Below, piece after piece: positions 6,541 to 14,388 of a stretch of 21,490 bases of DNA (positions are counted from its first letter, which is position 1; the number at the start of each line of letters is the position of its first letter). The position numbers and the translations under genes are program-made. Origin of the DNA: CAZIPN01 sp964541225 (lineage in GTDB: Bacteria; Actinomycetota; Coriobacteriia; Anaerosomatales; JAAXUF01); contig CAZIPN010000030.1 in the NCBI GenBank assembly GCA_964541225.1, forward strand, positions 1 to 21,490, given 5' to 3'. The notes below the pieces were generated by a model. The model ran no database searches. It saw only the letters and a list, made by a program, of their open reading frames with translations, and was not told the DNA's origin.

Positions 6541-6960
6541 GTGAGCAAGCTGGTCAGGTTTGGGGTTGCGATGGACGAGGAGTTGCTCGATCACTTCGAC
6601 GAGCTGGTGGCTCGGCGGGGCACGGCTACCAACCGTTCGGAGGCCGTTCGCGATCTCGTGCGAGACGCCCTTGTTGACGCCGAGTGGGAGAACTCGGGCG
6701 AAGAAATCGTCGGCACAATCACCATGGTCTTCGACCACCATGCGAACGATCTCACTGAGAAGCTCGATTCGGTCCAGCATTCTCACTACGACAAGGTCGT
6801 CTCATCGATGCACGTGCACCTGGACGCGCACAACTGTCTTGAGGTCATCGTGGTGCGAGGCGCGGGCAGCGACGTGCAGGCCATCGCGGACACCCTCCTC
6901 GGCACGAAGGGCGTCAAGCACGGAAAACTCGTCACGACCACAACGGGCAAGCACCTCTAG
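6541..6960 (+). CDS. nikR: Nickel-responsive regulator NikR
   Basis: This is a 139-residue protein, close to the family norm. Residues about 1-45 form the ribbon-helix-helix DNA-binding domain (LVRFGVAMDEELLDHFDELV, then NRSEAVRDLVRDAL). The remainder is the ACT-like nickel-sensing domain. The high-affinity square-planar Ni site is intact: H80 (VQHSH), H91 and H93 (MHVHLD) and C99 (HNCLEV), matching E. coli NikR H76, H87, H89 and C95 in spacing. A GTG at 6511 would extend the frame, but it lies within the operator and its extra residues are not family-like. The GTG at 6541 has GGGAGG four bases upstream and gives the usual N-terminus, so I chose it. NikR represses nickel uptake when Ni2+ is bound. 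It is the first gene of the importer operon, and the SD of nikM overlaps its stop. Confidence 0.95.
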   Translation: MSKLVRFGVAMDEELLDHFDELVARRGTATNRSEAVRDLVRDALVDAEWENSGEEIVGTITMVFDHHANDLTEKLDSVQHSHYDKVVSSMHVHLDAHNCLEVIVVRGAGSDVQAIADTLLGTKGVKHGKLVTTTTGKHL

Positions 6961-6974
6961 AGGAGGACGTCGTC

Positions 6975-7988
6975 ATGCACATCCCAGACGGATATCTCGG
7001 ACCTCAAACGTACATGGCGCTCGACGCGGCGATCATCCCCATCTGGGGTGTGGCTGCAGCCAAGGTGAAGAAGACGCTGAGATCCAAGCAAGTGCCCCTG
7101 ATGGCGCTCGGCGCGGCATTCTCGTTCGTGATCATGATGTTCAACGTGCCAGTGGTGGGCGGATCGACCGGACACGCAGTCGGGGCCACGCTCATAGCGA
7201 TACTGCTGGGGCCGTGGGCAGCGGTCATCTCGGTGTCTATCGCGCTCATCACGCAGGCTCTTCTCTTTGGTGACGGCGGTATCACTGCAATTGGAGCCAA
7301 CTGCTTCAACATGGGCGTTGTGATGCCGTTTGTTGGCTACTACCTCTACCGGCTGATCGCTGGCGACACGGCGAGCACCGGGCGCAAGGTCGTGGCATCC
7401 GGCATCGCTTCGTACGTTGCGATCGTGGCTGCGGCGATACTCGCTGGAGTCGAGTTCGGCATCCAGCCGCTCATCGCGCACACGGCGTCGGGAGCACCTC
7501 TCTACGCACCCTATCCCCTCAAGGTGGCGGTGACCGCGATGGCCAGCGAGCACGCGCTATTCTTCGGCTGGGTGGAGGCTTTCGCCACGATGGGAGTGGT
7601 TGCGGCACTCGCCAAGCAAGACTCCGCACTCCTCGAGATGAAGCCGGCGTCCAAGTCCATGCGCTGGGTGTGGGCGGCTTTCGCGGCCCTCGTGCTGCTC
7701 ACGCCGATCGGCGCGCTCGCCGAGGGGACCGCGTGGGGCGAGTGGGGCACCGATCAATTCCAGTCCGAATTGCACATGGCGGTCCCCGCCGGCCTCGATA
7801 AGCTGAGTGGATTGTGGAGCGCGGCGATTCCTGACTACGCGCCCTCATTCATCCAGAACCCACTGGCTGGCTACCTCGTCGCCGCAATCATCGGCTCGGC
7901 GGTCGTCATCGCTGCAACCTGGGGCATCGCGAAGCTGCTCGCCCGCAAACGCGACGACGCGGACACGACCCATCCGTCGGCTGCGTGA
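6975..7988 (+). CDS. nikM: ECF nickel transporter, fused substrate-binding component NikM-NikN (CbiM family)
   Basis: This is a 337-residue integral membrane protein. It begins MHIPDGYLGP, the CbiM/NikM signature in which the N-terminus and H2 bind Ni2+/Co2+. H67 (GGSTGHAVG) sits at the position of the third metal ligand known from NikM structures. Residues 1 to about 225 hold six to seven membrane helices, with FGDGGITAIGANCFNMG at about 113-129. The C-terminal part (about 230-325) adds two helices flanking a periplasmic loop (PAGLDKLSGL), as in the NikN/PDGLE domain; this is therefore the NikMN fusion form. An AGGAGG at 6961-6966 sits eight bases before the ATG. The stop overlaps the nikQ start (GTGA). 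CbiM and NikM are hard to tell apart by sequence; the nickel assignment rests on NikR upstream and hyp genes downstream. Confidence 0.93.
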   Translation: MHIPDGYLGPQTYMALDAAIIPIWGVAAAKVKKTLRSKQVPLMALGAAFSFVIMMFNVPVVGGSTGHAVGATLIAILLGPWAAVISVSIALITQALLFGDGGITAIGANCFNMGVVMPFVGYYLYRLIAGDTASTGRKVVASGIASYVAIVAAAILAGVEFGIQPLIAHTASGAPLYAPYPLKVAVTAMASEHALFFGWVEAFATMGVVAALAKQDSALLEMKPASKSMRWVWAAFAALVLLTPIGALAEGTAWGEWGTDQFQSELHMAVPAGLDKLSGLWSAAIPDYAPSFIQNPLAGYLVAAIIGSAVVIAATWGIAKLLARKRDDADTTHPSAA

Positions 7989-8863
7989 TTCCCGCGCTTG
8001 CACACGTCGGCAAGAACCCAGAGCGTCGGCCTCAAAGGCGGCGCTCTCTTGCTCGTCGTACCGCCGACGTCGTCGGGCGTGCCATCGCCGATCTTCTCCA
8101 AAACGAAGACCACGCCCGGGCGTCCGGGCTATTGCAGAGCCTCGACCCCCGCGTGCGGCTGGCCACCGTGCTCGTCATGGCAGTCACCGTGAGCTTCTTG
8201 CACACCCTGCCGACGCTTGCCCTCACCATCATTGCGACGATGGTCCTCGCGAGTGCCTCTCGCGTGTCGGTGGCGTCATTTGCACGTCGAGTCTGGACGA
8301 CTGCTGGGTTCTTCGCCGTCTTGCTGAGCGCGCCTGCCGCCACCGGGTGGATCTCGCCGGGATACGAGCTTCTGGGCCATGGAGCCCTCTCAATCACTGC
8401 ACCAGGTGTGCTTGTCGCCTCGCGACTCATTCTGCGAGTTGTCGCCGGCGCTGGAATCGGTATGCTCGTCGTCTGGACAATGCGTTGGAGCGACCTGCTC
8501 GGTGCGCTAACCGCTCTGCGTGTGCCCGACGTGATCGTGGCCACACTCGCCATGACACAGCAACAGATCGTGAGCTTGATGCGTACCGTCGAAAACATCC
8601 ATCTGGCGCGTGAGAGCCGAATGCTCGCGACTGGTTCGACTGCCGAGAACCGCCAGTGGGTTGTCGGGCGCATGGCGTTCGTGGCCAGCAAGTCGCTAAA
8701 GACAGCCGACGAGATCTACGACGCGATGCTCGCACGCGGGTTCTCCGGCCACTGGCCGACACTTCGCCGCATGCGCATGAGCGGCCGAGACGTGCTGTGG
8801 CTCGCGGGCCTCGTCGCGGGGTGCGCGCTGGTGCTTGGCGCCGACAGGCTGATTGCGAAATGA
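7985..8863 (+). CDS. nikQ: ECF nickel transporter, transmembrane coupling component NikQ (CbiQ family)
   Basis: This is a 292-residue protein, in the range for EcfT/CbiQ. A basic, hydrophilic N-terminus of about 55 residues precedes the typical start LDPRVRLATVLVMAV. Hydrophobic helices follow up to about residue 190, then the long cytoplasmic coupling region with two Ala-Arg motifs, ARESRML and ARGFSG, which dock onto the ATPases. A last hydrophobic helix ends the protein (WLAGLVAGCALVLGA). The start is GTG at 7985, overlapping the nikM stop by four bases. That overlap supports the long N-terminus, although an internal start is conceivable. The stop overlaps the nikO ATG (ATGA). It transmits ATP-driven motion to NikMN. 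Confidence 0.9.
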   Translation: MIPALAHVGKNPERRPQRRRSLARRTADVVGRAIADLLQNEDHARASGLLQSLDPRVRLATVLVMAVTVSFLHTLPTLALTIIATMVLASASRVSVASFARRVWTTAGFFAVLLSAPAATGWISPGYELLGHGALSITAPGVLVASRLILRVVAGAGIGMLVVWTMRWSDLLGALTALRVPDVIVATLAMTQQQIVSLMRTVENIHLARESRMLATGSTAENRQWVVGRMAFVASKSLKTADEIYDAMLARGFSGHWPTLRRMRMSGRDVLWLAGLVAGCALVLGADRLIAK

Positions 8864-9774
8864 GCGAACTCTCTGGCAACAGGCAAGACGCCGGCCAATC
8901 TACGACGGCTCAGCCGCAGACGCCCGAGCCGTCGACCGCGACAACGGTGCCCGGCGCAGTCCCGGTGCCCGCATTCCGCCTTGCCGAGGTCCACCAGTCG
9001 TATCGCCCTGGTGTTGAGTCGCTTGCAGACGTCACGCTCCAGATCGCGTCTGGCGAGCACGTCGCGATCGTCGGCGCAAACGGAAGCGGCAAGTCCACGC
9101 TGCTCAAGATTCTCGACGGACTTGTGTTTCCCTCGGCAGGCACGGTCGAGGTCTTCGGCAAGGCACTTACCGAGGAATCCGTCGAAGAGCCGGCGTTTCG
9201 AGCCGAGTTTCGCTCGCGCGTCGGTTTCGTCTTCCAAGATGCCGACGTGCAGCTGTTCTGCTCCAACGTGCTCGACGAGCTCGCGTTCGGTCCGTTGCAG
9301 CTAGGGCTTGCCGAGGATGCGGTTCGCGAGCGCGTCGATGAAGTCGCGCGCGGACTTCGACTCGAGAAGCTGCTCGATCGCGCGCCCTACACGCTATCTG
9401 GTGGCGAGAAACAGCGCGTGGCAATCGGCGCTGTACTTGCGATGCGACCGGACGTGCTGCTGATGGACGAGCCCACCAGCGCACTCGACCCGCGCAGCCA
9501 AGTGTGGTTGCTCGAGGTGATCTCGGACATGAAACGCCACGGGCGCACCGTCATCATCGCAACGCACGACCTCGGCAGCGCCGCCGAGTTCGCCGACCGC
9601 ATGGTGGTGCTCTCCGAAGAACACCGCATCTGCGCTGATGGGACGCCGGACGAAGTGCTCGACCAGCGTGATCTGTTGCTCGAAGTGAACCTCATCCACG
9701 AGCACGCGCACCGGCACGCGGGACGCGCCCATCAACACCCGCACGCGCACGGGCACTCACACCAGAGCGAGTAG
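8860..9774 (+). CDS. nikO: ECF nickel transporter ATPase NikO with a His-rich C-terminal tail
   Basis: This is a 304-residue ABC ATPase. It shows Walker A GANGSGKST (72-80), the Q-loop FQD (Q126), signature LSGGEKQRVAIG (179-190), Walker B VLLMDEP (199-205), the D-loop SALD and the H-loop H236 (ATHD). It powers nickel uptake as a homodimer with NikQ and NikMN. The ATG overlaps the nikQ stop (ATGA), which fixes the start. A longer frame beginning at 8656 is only an upstream extension within nikQ. Two oddities stand out. One is a low-complexity Ala/Pro/Thr N-terminal extension of about 38 residues. The other is a C-terminal tail (280-301) with ten histidines in 22 residues, mostly alternating (for example HPHAHGHSH). 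The tail probably binds Ni2+ on the cytoplasmic side, as storage or feedback. It is the last gene of the uptake operon. Confidence 0.95.
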   Translation: MSELSGNRQDAGQSTTAQPQTPEPSTATTVPGAVPVPAFRLAEVHQSYRPGVESLADVTLQIASGEHVAIVGANGSGKSTLLKILDGLVFPSAGTVEVFGKALTEESVEEPAFRAEFRSRVGFVFQDADVQLFCSNVLDELAFGPLQLGLAEDAVRERVDEVARGLRLEKLLDRAPYTLSGGEKQRVAIGAVLAMRPDVLLMDEPTSALDPRSQVWLLEVISDMKRHGRTVIIATHDLGSAAEFADRMVVLSEEHRICADGTPDEVLDQRDLLLEVNLIHEHAHRHAGRAHQHPHAHGHSHQSE

Positions 9775-9842
9775 GCGCCATCCGACACGCGCTCGCACGC
9801 GATCGAATCGACGCGTCTCGTCGCATACGCCCAGCCGAGCGG

Positions 9843-9854
9843 TACAATCCGGTC
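9843..9854 (+). promoter_or_regulatory. -10 box giving a leaderless transcript for the gene at 9855
   Basis: TACAAT (9843-9848) is a near-consensus -10 and ends six bases before the ATG at 9855, so transcription would start at or next to the A of the start codon. No Shine-Dalgarno precedes the ATG. The -35 region (about 9820-9825, GTCGCA) is poor. The rest of the 80-bp gap after nikO shows no other feature. Confidence 0.6.
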
Positions 9855-10517
9855 ATGTCCTCGGCAAACCGACATGACCGCAGACACCCGCAGCCGAGCG
9901 CTGCCGAGCCAAACCACGACGGCCCCGTCTACTGGGAATGCACGACGTGCGGCTATCTGTCGCCTGACCCCGTGTTCGCCGATGTGAAGAAGCACTGCCC
10001 TGCGTGCGGCTCGGCCCTCGGCCCTCGGCGCATCTTCCCGCCCGATCGACTTCGGCGGGTCGACGAACGCATCCGCCGCTATGACGCCGACGGCGAATCC
10101 GAGGTCGTCGTCATCCTGGTGGCCACGTTCCTCGAGTCGCTTATGGAAGACATGCTGGCGCGCATCATGGCTGCCGAGGGCGCGAGTGTGCGCTTGCGCG
10201 CTGCCGTGCTCGACACGCTACGCTCGGCAGGACAGCGCATCGGCAAGCTCTTCCCTACACTCACCGGCGTGCAGTTTGAAGACGCCGCCGCCCACGCCGA
10301 CCTGCCCGACTTCCCTCGACGATGGCGAAGTCTGCGTGCCGAGCGAAACGCGTTCATCCACGACGCGGCGTTTGAAGGCACGCGGGAGGCCCTCGGCGCG
10401 TCCAGTGCCAAAGAGGCGCTGGATCTGCTCGATGAGGCGTATCGGCTCTTCGCCTACATTAACAACCGGTTCGTGGCGGGGGTTCGGCACCGCAGAGCGG
10501 GCGACCAGAGTCCGTGA
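9855..10517 (+). CDS. Zinc-ribbon/rubredoxin-like plus HEPN-like domain protein
   Basis: This is a 220-residue protein. After a polar N-terminus of about 24 residues comes a metal-binding knuckle pair: C29-x2-C32 (WECTTCGY) and C48-x2-C51 (KHCPACGS). This resembles the rubredoxin-like tail of rubrerythrin or a zinc ribbon. Residues about 65-210 are all-helical, with VVVILVATFLESLMEDML early and RNAFIH (R164-x4-H169) later. R-x4-6-H is the catalytic signature of HEPN-fold RNases, and the preceding Glu-rich helix also fits HEPN. I infer a HEPN-like fold; RNase activity is not shown. The start is supported by the -10 just upstream, and no other ATG fits. The stop overlaps the hypF GTG by four bases (GTGA), so it is co-translated with hydrogenase maturation genes. 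It is not a known Hyp protein. Confidence 0.75.
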   Translation: MSSANRHDRRHPQPSAAEPNHDGPVYWECTTCGYLSPDPVFADVKKHCPACGSALGPRRIFPPDRLRRVDERIRRYDADGESEVVVILVATFLESLMEDMLARIMAAEGASVRLRAAVLDTLRSAGQRIGKLFPTLTGVQFEDAAAHADLPDFPRRWRSLRAERNAFIHDAAFEGTREALGASSAKEALDLLDEAYRLFAYINNRFVAGVRHRRAGDQSP

Positions 10518-12919
10518 AGGCACTGTCGCTGCACGTCACGGGCATCGTCCAAGGTGTGGGATTCCGCCCCTTCGTGCACAACCTCGCGATCGAACGCGGT
10601 CTGACCGGCTGGGTGCTCAACGCGAGCGACGGTGTCTACATCGTTGTGGAGGGCGCCGAGGCCGAAGTCGATGCGTTCCCCTCGGCACTCCGCGATCTCG
10701 CACCCCCGATGGCAGTCATCGAATCCGTCGTGGCCGAGCCGGTCGATCCTGAGGGTTTCGCGTCGTTTGAGATCCGCACGTCGCGCGCCGAGGAAGGCGC
10801 GATGACGCTCATCTCGCCCGACATCGCGACGTGCCCGGAATGCCTCGCCGAGTTGTTCTCGCCGGGCGATCGCCGATACCGCTACCCCTTCATCAACTGC
10901 ACGAATTGCGGGCCGCGCTTCACGATCATCGACGATGTGCCCTACGACCGGCCGATGACGTCGATGCGCGACTTTGAGATGTGTGCCGAGTGCGCCGAGG
11001 AGTACGCCGATCCCGCCGACCGCCGCTTCCACGCCCAGCCGGATGCGTGCTTCGTGTGCGGCCCCCGGCTGTACCTGATGCCGGCGTCCGCAGCTTCGAG
11101 GGACGTGGATCGCACCCAGGCGCGGACGCTGGACATGCCCGAGGACTGGCTGTGGTCGGCCGAACGAACGAGAGCTCCGCGCGTCCACCGCGATCGCGAC
11201 ACTGAAGCTGGGCGTTCGGACGCGATCATCTCGGCGGCGGCGAAACTCCTGCTCGATGGGCGGATACTGGCGATCAAGGGGCTCGGTGGCTTCCATCTCG
11301 CATGCGACGCCACCAACGCCGTGGCCGTGGCCGCGCTGCGCGAGCGCAAGCACCGCTGGGGCAAGCCGCTCGCGGTGATGGTGCGCGACGTCGAGGCAGC
11401 GCGCGCGTTCGCGCACGTCGATGCGGAGGAAGAAACGCTGCTCACCGGCACCATCCGCCCGGTCGTGCTCTTGAGGAAACTCGCGATCCCACTAGATGAG
11501 AGCGCGCTCGCCCCCGGTGTCGCCGATGGCCTCGCCGAGATCGGCGTGATGCTGCCGTACACGCCGCTGCACCACCTGCTGCTTGCCGAGGTTGGCGACC
11601 GTCCGCTTGTGATGACGAGCGGCAACCTCTCCGACGAACCCATCGCCACCGACAACGCCGAGGCGCTCGAACGGCTCGGCAGCATCGCCGACGCGTTCTT
11701 GCTGCACGACCGCGCGATCCTGTCACGCTACGACGACTCGGTGGTGCGCGTCGTCGACGGTCAGATCGAACTCGTGCGGCGCAGCCGCGGCTACGCGCCC
11801 TTCCCGCTCAAGCTCCCCTTCGAGACCGACACCGACATCCTTGCAGCTGGACCCGAGCAGAAGAACACCTTCACGCTGCTCACAGGAACCCATGCATTCG
11901 TGAGTCAACATATCGGCGACATGGAAAACGCCGAGACACTCGCAAGCTTCGAAGAAACGCTCGGCCTCTACGAGAAGCTCTTCCGGATCACACCCGAGAT
12001 CGTCGCCTACGACCTGCATCCCGAGTACCTCTCCACGAAGTGGGCGCTCGAACAGCCCCAGCCCACGGTCGGCGTGCAGCACCACCACGCGCACATCGCG
12101 AGCGTGACCGCCGAGCACGGCGTTGCTGACCGCGTCATCGGCGTGGCGTTCGATGGGACCGGCTATGGCGAAGACGGCCACATCTGGGGCGGCGAGATCT
12201 TGCTCGCCGACTGGACCGGCTACGCGCGCTTCGCACACCTCGGCTACTTGCCGATGCCCGGTGGTGGCGCGGCGATCAAGCGACCGGCGCGCATGGCCGT
12301 TGGTGCTCTCGCGGCGCTCGGGTTGCTCGGCCATCCAGGGGCGCAGCCGCTGCGTTCGCGCCTGGCGAGCGGCGAAGAAGCAACCCTGCTGCGGATGATC
12401 GAGCGCAACGTCAACACGCCACTCACGAGTTCGATGGGCCGCTTGTTCGACTCCGTTGCCGCTCTGGTCGGAATCGCCGACAACGCACGCTACGAAGGCG
12501 AGGCAGCGATCCTGCTAGAAGCGGCCGCGGACTTGGACGAATCGGGATCCTATGAATTCGCATTGACAGAGTCCTCGCCAGAAGACGGGCCGCTGATCTT
12601 GGATTCTGCTGCGGTCTTCTCCGCGATTCTTGATGACATCGAGCATGGTGTGCCGGTATCAGCCATCTCAATGCGCTTTCACCGCAGCATTATGCGGTGT
12701 ATAGTCGATGTTTGCACGGCAGCGTCGCATCGCACGGGAATCGATCGCGTGGCGCTGGCGGGAGGTGTGTTCATGAATCGCATCGTTCTCGGGCATAGCA
12801 TCCGCGGACTTGCGGCGATCGGCCTCACCCCCCTCACACACGTGAAGTTGCCGGTGAATGATGGTGCTGTTTCGTTCGGCCAAGCCGTGATCGCATGGGC
12901 TCGGCGGCAGAGTATTTGA
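10514..12919 (+). CDS. hypF: Carbamoyltransferase HypF, [NiFe]-hydrogenase maturation
   Basis: This is an 801-residue protein. Residues 1-90 are an acylphosphatase domain with R18 (GVGFRPF) and N36. The zinc-finger pair is exactly canonical: C107xxC110-x18-C129xxC132-x24-C157xxC160-x18-C179xxC182. A YrdC-like domain (about 236-430) carries KGLGGFHLACDATN and KHRWGKPLAVM. The C-terminal Kae1-like domain has QHHHAHIAS (H523-H527), FDGTGYGEDG and the ALAGGVFMN motif. HypF uses carbamoyl phosphate and ATP to carbamoylate the C-terminal Cys of HypE, the precursor of the Fe-bound cyanides. Between finger and YrdC (about 186-235) there is a charged linker about 30 residues longer than in E. coli HypF. 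The GTG start overlaps the previous stop; hypC follows after 41 bp. Confidence 0.97.
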   Translation: MKALSLHVTGIVQGVGFRPFVHNLAIERGLTGWVLNASDGVYIVVEGAEAEVDAFPSALRDLAPPMAVIESVVAEPVDPEGFASFEIRTSRAEEGAMTLISPDIATCPECLAELFSPGDRRYRYPFINCTNCGPRFTIIDDVPYDRPMTSMRDFEMCAECAEEYADPADRRFHAQPDACFVCGPRLYLMPASAASRDVDRTQARTLDMPEDWLWSAERTRAPRVHRDRDTEAGRSDAIISAAAKLLLDGRILAIKGLGGFHLACDATNAVAVAALRERKHRWGKPLAVMVRDVEAARAFAHVDAEEETLLTGTIRPVVLLRKLAIPLDESALAPGVADGLAEIGVMLPYTPLHHLLLAEVGDRPLVMTSGNLSDEPIATDNAEALERLGSIADAFLLHDRAILSRYDDSVVRVVDGQIELVRRSRGYAPFPLKLPFETDTDILAAGPEQKNTFTLLTGTHAFVSQHIGDMENAETLASFEETLGLYEKLFRITPEIVAYDLHPEYLSTKWALEQPQPTVGVQHHHAHIASVTAEHGVADRVIGVAFDGTGYGEDGHIWGGEILLADWTGYARFAHLGYLPMPGGGAAIKRPARMAVGALAALGLLGHPGAQPLRSRLASGEEATLLRMIERNVNTPLTSSMGRLFDSVAALVGIADNARYEGEAAILLEAAADLDESGSYEFALTESSPEDGPLILDSAAVFSAILDDIEHGVPVSAISMRFHRSIMRCIVDVCTAASHRTGIDRVALAGGVFMNRIVLGHSIRGLAAIGLTPLTHVKLPVNDGAVSFGQAVIAWARRQSI

Positions 12920-12960
12920 CAACGCCAGCACTTCAGCCGCGAGAGGAGGGTTCACGGCGC

Positions 12961-13212
12961 ATGTGTCTCGCAATCCCGGCACGCATCGTGAGTATCGATG
13001 ATGGCCGCATGGCCTCCGTCGACATCATGGGCGTCGCCCGCAAAGTATCGCTCGACCTCGTTCCAGAAGCCGCTGAACGGGACTTCGTTCTCGTGCACGC
13101 AGGCTTCGCTCTTCAAGTGATCGACGAGGCGTACGCGAACGAGACGCTCGAGATCCTCAAGTCGATTCCGGAGTTCTCCGCCGACGAGGGCGTCACCTTC
13201 GAGGAGGTCTAG
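12961..13212 (+). CDS. hypC: Hydrogenase maturation chaperone HypC
   Basis: This is an 83-residue protein starting MCLAIPARIV, the HypC/HupF signature. C2 becomes the N-terminal residue after Met removal and holds the Fe(CN)2CO unit. The beta-barrel core includes ASVDIMGVARKVSLDLVPEA and DFVLVHAGFALQVID. The frame is open from 12895, but AGGAGG at 12944-12949 and the invariant MC start fix the ATG at 12961. HypC works in a complex with HypD, encoded six bases downstream, and hands the iron centre to the hydrogenase large subunit. Confidence 0.97.
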   Translation: MCLAIPARIVSIDDGRMASVDIMGVARKVSLDLVPEAAERDFVLVHAGFALQVIDEAYANETLEILKSIPEFSADEGVTFEEV

Positions 13213-13218
13213 ACGCCC

Positions 13219-14319
13219 ATGGATCTGAGCGGGTTTCGTGACCCCGCGATCGCGCGGGGTCTGATTGACGCGATCGCCGCTACCGCCGCCGAGACTGGGC
13301 CAGTCAAGCTCATGGAGGTGTGCGGCACCCACACCGTCGCGATCGCAAAGAACGGCCTGCGCGCCGTGATGCCCGAAAATGTCACCCTGCTTTCGGGCCC
13401 GGGCTGTCCTGTATGCGTCACCGCGAACCAAGACATCGATACGGCCATCGAACTTGCCAAGCAGCCCGGCGTCATCGTCACCACGTTTGGCGACATGATG
13501 AAAGTGCCCGGCAGCTACAGCTCGCTCTCGAAGGAGAAGGCTGAAGGTCACGACGTCCGCATCGTCTACTCGCCGCTCGACGCTCTCGCCCTTGCCGAGA
13601 GGCAACCCGACGCCCAGGTCGTCTTCATCGGCGTCGGATTCGAAACCACCGTCCCGCTCATCGCCGCCGCGATTCGCCGCGCGCAAGAGCAAGCAATCGA
13701 GAACTTCAGCGTCTTCTCGGCACACAAGACCGTGCCTGCAGCTCTCGGCGCGCTTGCCAACGATCCCGAAGTCAAGATCAACGCCTTCATCCTCCCAGGG
13801 CACGTCTCGACCATCATCGGCGTCGAGCCTTACCGATTCCTTGCCGAGGAGCTGCACATCCCTGGCGTGATCACGGGCTTTGAGCCTGTCGACGTGCTCC
13901 AAGGCGTCTACATGCTGCTCAAGCAGCTTGCCGAGAACCGCGCACAGATCGAAATCGCCTACAACCGCGGCGTCATGCCCGAGGGCAACCCAACGGCAAA
14001 GGCGCTCGTCGAGGAGGTCTTCGAACCGGTGGACGCGGAGTGGCGCGGCATCGGAGTGATCCCGGGAACCGGACTCGGCATCCGCGAAGAGTACAGCCAC
14101 TACGACGCCGTGAAGCGCATTCCGGTGACGCCCCCGCCGCCCCGCGAGATCAAGGGCTGTCAATGCGGTGAGGTGCTGCGCGGCATCACACTTCCCTACC
14201 AGTGCAGGCTCTTTGGCAAGGGCTGCACCCCCGAACATCCGGTCGGCCCGTGCATGGTGTCGTCAGAAGGGTCATGCGCGGCGTACTATCGCTTCACCGA
14301 CTATGGTCGGGAGGACTGA
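13219..14319 (+). CDS. hypD: Fe-S protein HypD, assembles the Fe(CN)2CO cofactor
   Basis: This is a 366-residue protein of normal length. Conserved motifs are MEVCGTHT (C35), SGPGCPVC (C63, C66), TFGDMMKVPGS, GFETTVP, FILPGHVS and the cysteine-rich C-terminus. That C-terminus (GCQCGEVLRG, then CRLFGKGCTPEHPVGPCMVS) ligates the [4Fe-4S] cluster. All known catalytic cysteines are present. HypD is the scaffold with HypC on which cyanide from HypE is attached to iron. A GAGGAGG at 13201-13207, inside the hypC 3' end, serves the ATG with an 11-base spacer. Confidence 0.97.
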   Translation: MDLSGFRDPAIARGLIDAIAATAAETGPVKLMEVCGTHTVAIAKNGLRAVMPENVTLLSGPGCPVCVTANQDIDTAIELAKQPGVIVTTFGDMMKVPGSYSSLSKEKAEGHDVRIVYSPLDALALAERQPDAQVVFIGVGFETTVPLIAAAIRRAQEQAIENFSVFSAHKTVPAALGALANDPEVKINAFILPGHVSTIIGVEPYRFLAEELHIPGVITGFEPVDVLQGVYMLLKQLAENRAQIEIAYNRGVMPEGNPTAKALVEEVFEPVDAEWRGIGVIPGTGLGIREEYSHYDAVKRIPVTPPPPREIKGCQCGEVLRGITLPYQCRLFGKGCTPEHPVGPCMVSSEGSCAAYYRFTDYGRED

Positions 14320-14388
14320 CCGCCGAGTGCAACGAAGGGCGTGGCCGATGGCGGCGGGCGCCCAAGACACAACTTGCGAGGAGCAGCA

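Noticed and set aside
8656..8859. Upstream extension of nikO in the same frame
   Set aside because: It lies inside nikQ. The ATGA overlap at 8860 is the expected junction, and the extension has no ABC features.
9855..10517. Toxin-antitoxin or defence module around the HEPN-like protein
   Set aside because: There is no adjacent small partner (MNT or antitoxin). The neighbours are nikO and hypF, so context does not support a TA or defence reading.
10454..11416. Minus-strand open frame (320 codons) opposite the HEPN/hypF region
   Set aside because: It covers the acylphosphatase and zinc-finger part of hypF in antisense. The product is a compositionally biased shadow.
12952..14238. Minus-strand open frame (428 codons) opposite hypC and hypD
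   Set aside because: Antisense to two genes with invariant Hyp motifs, and no recognisable domain.
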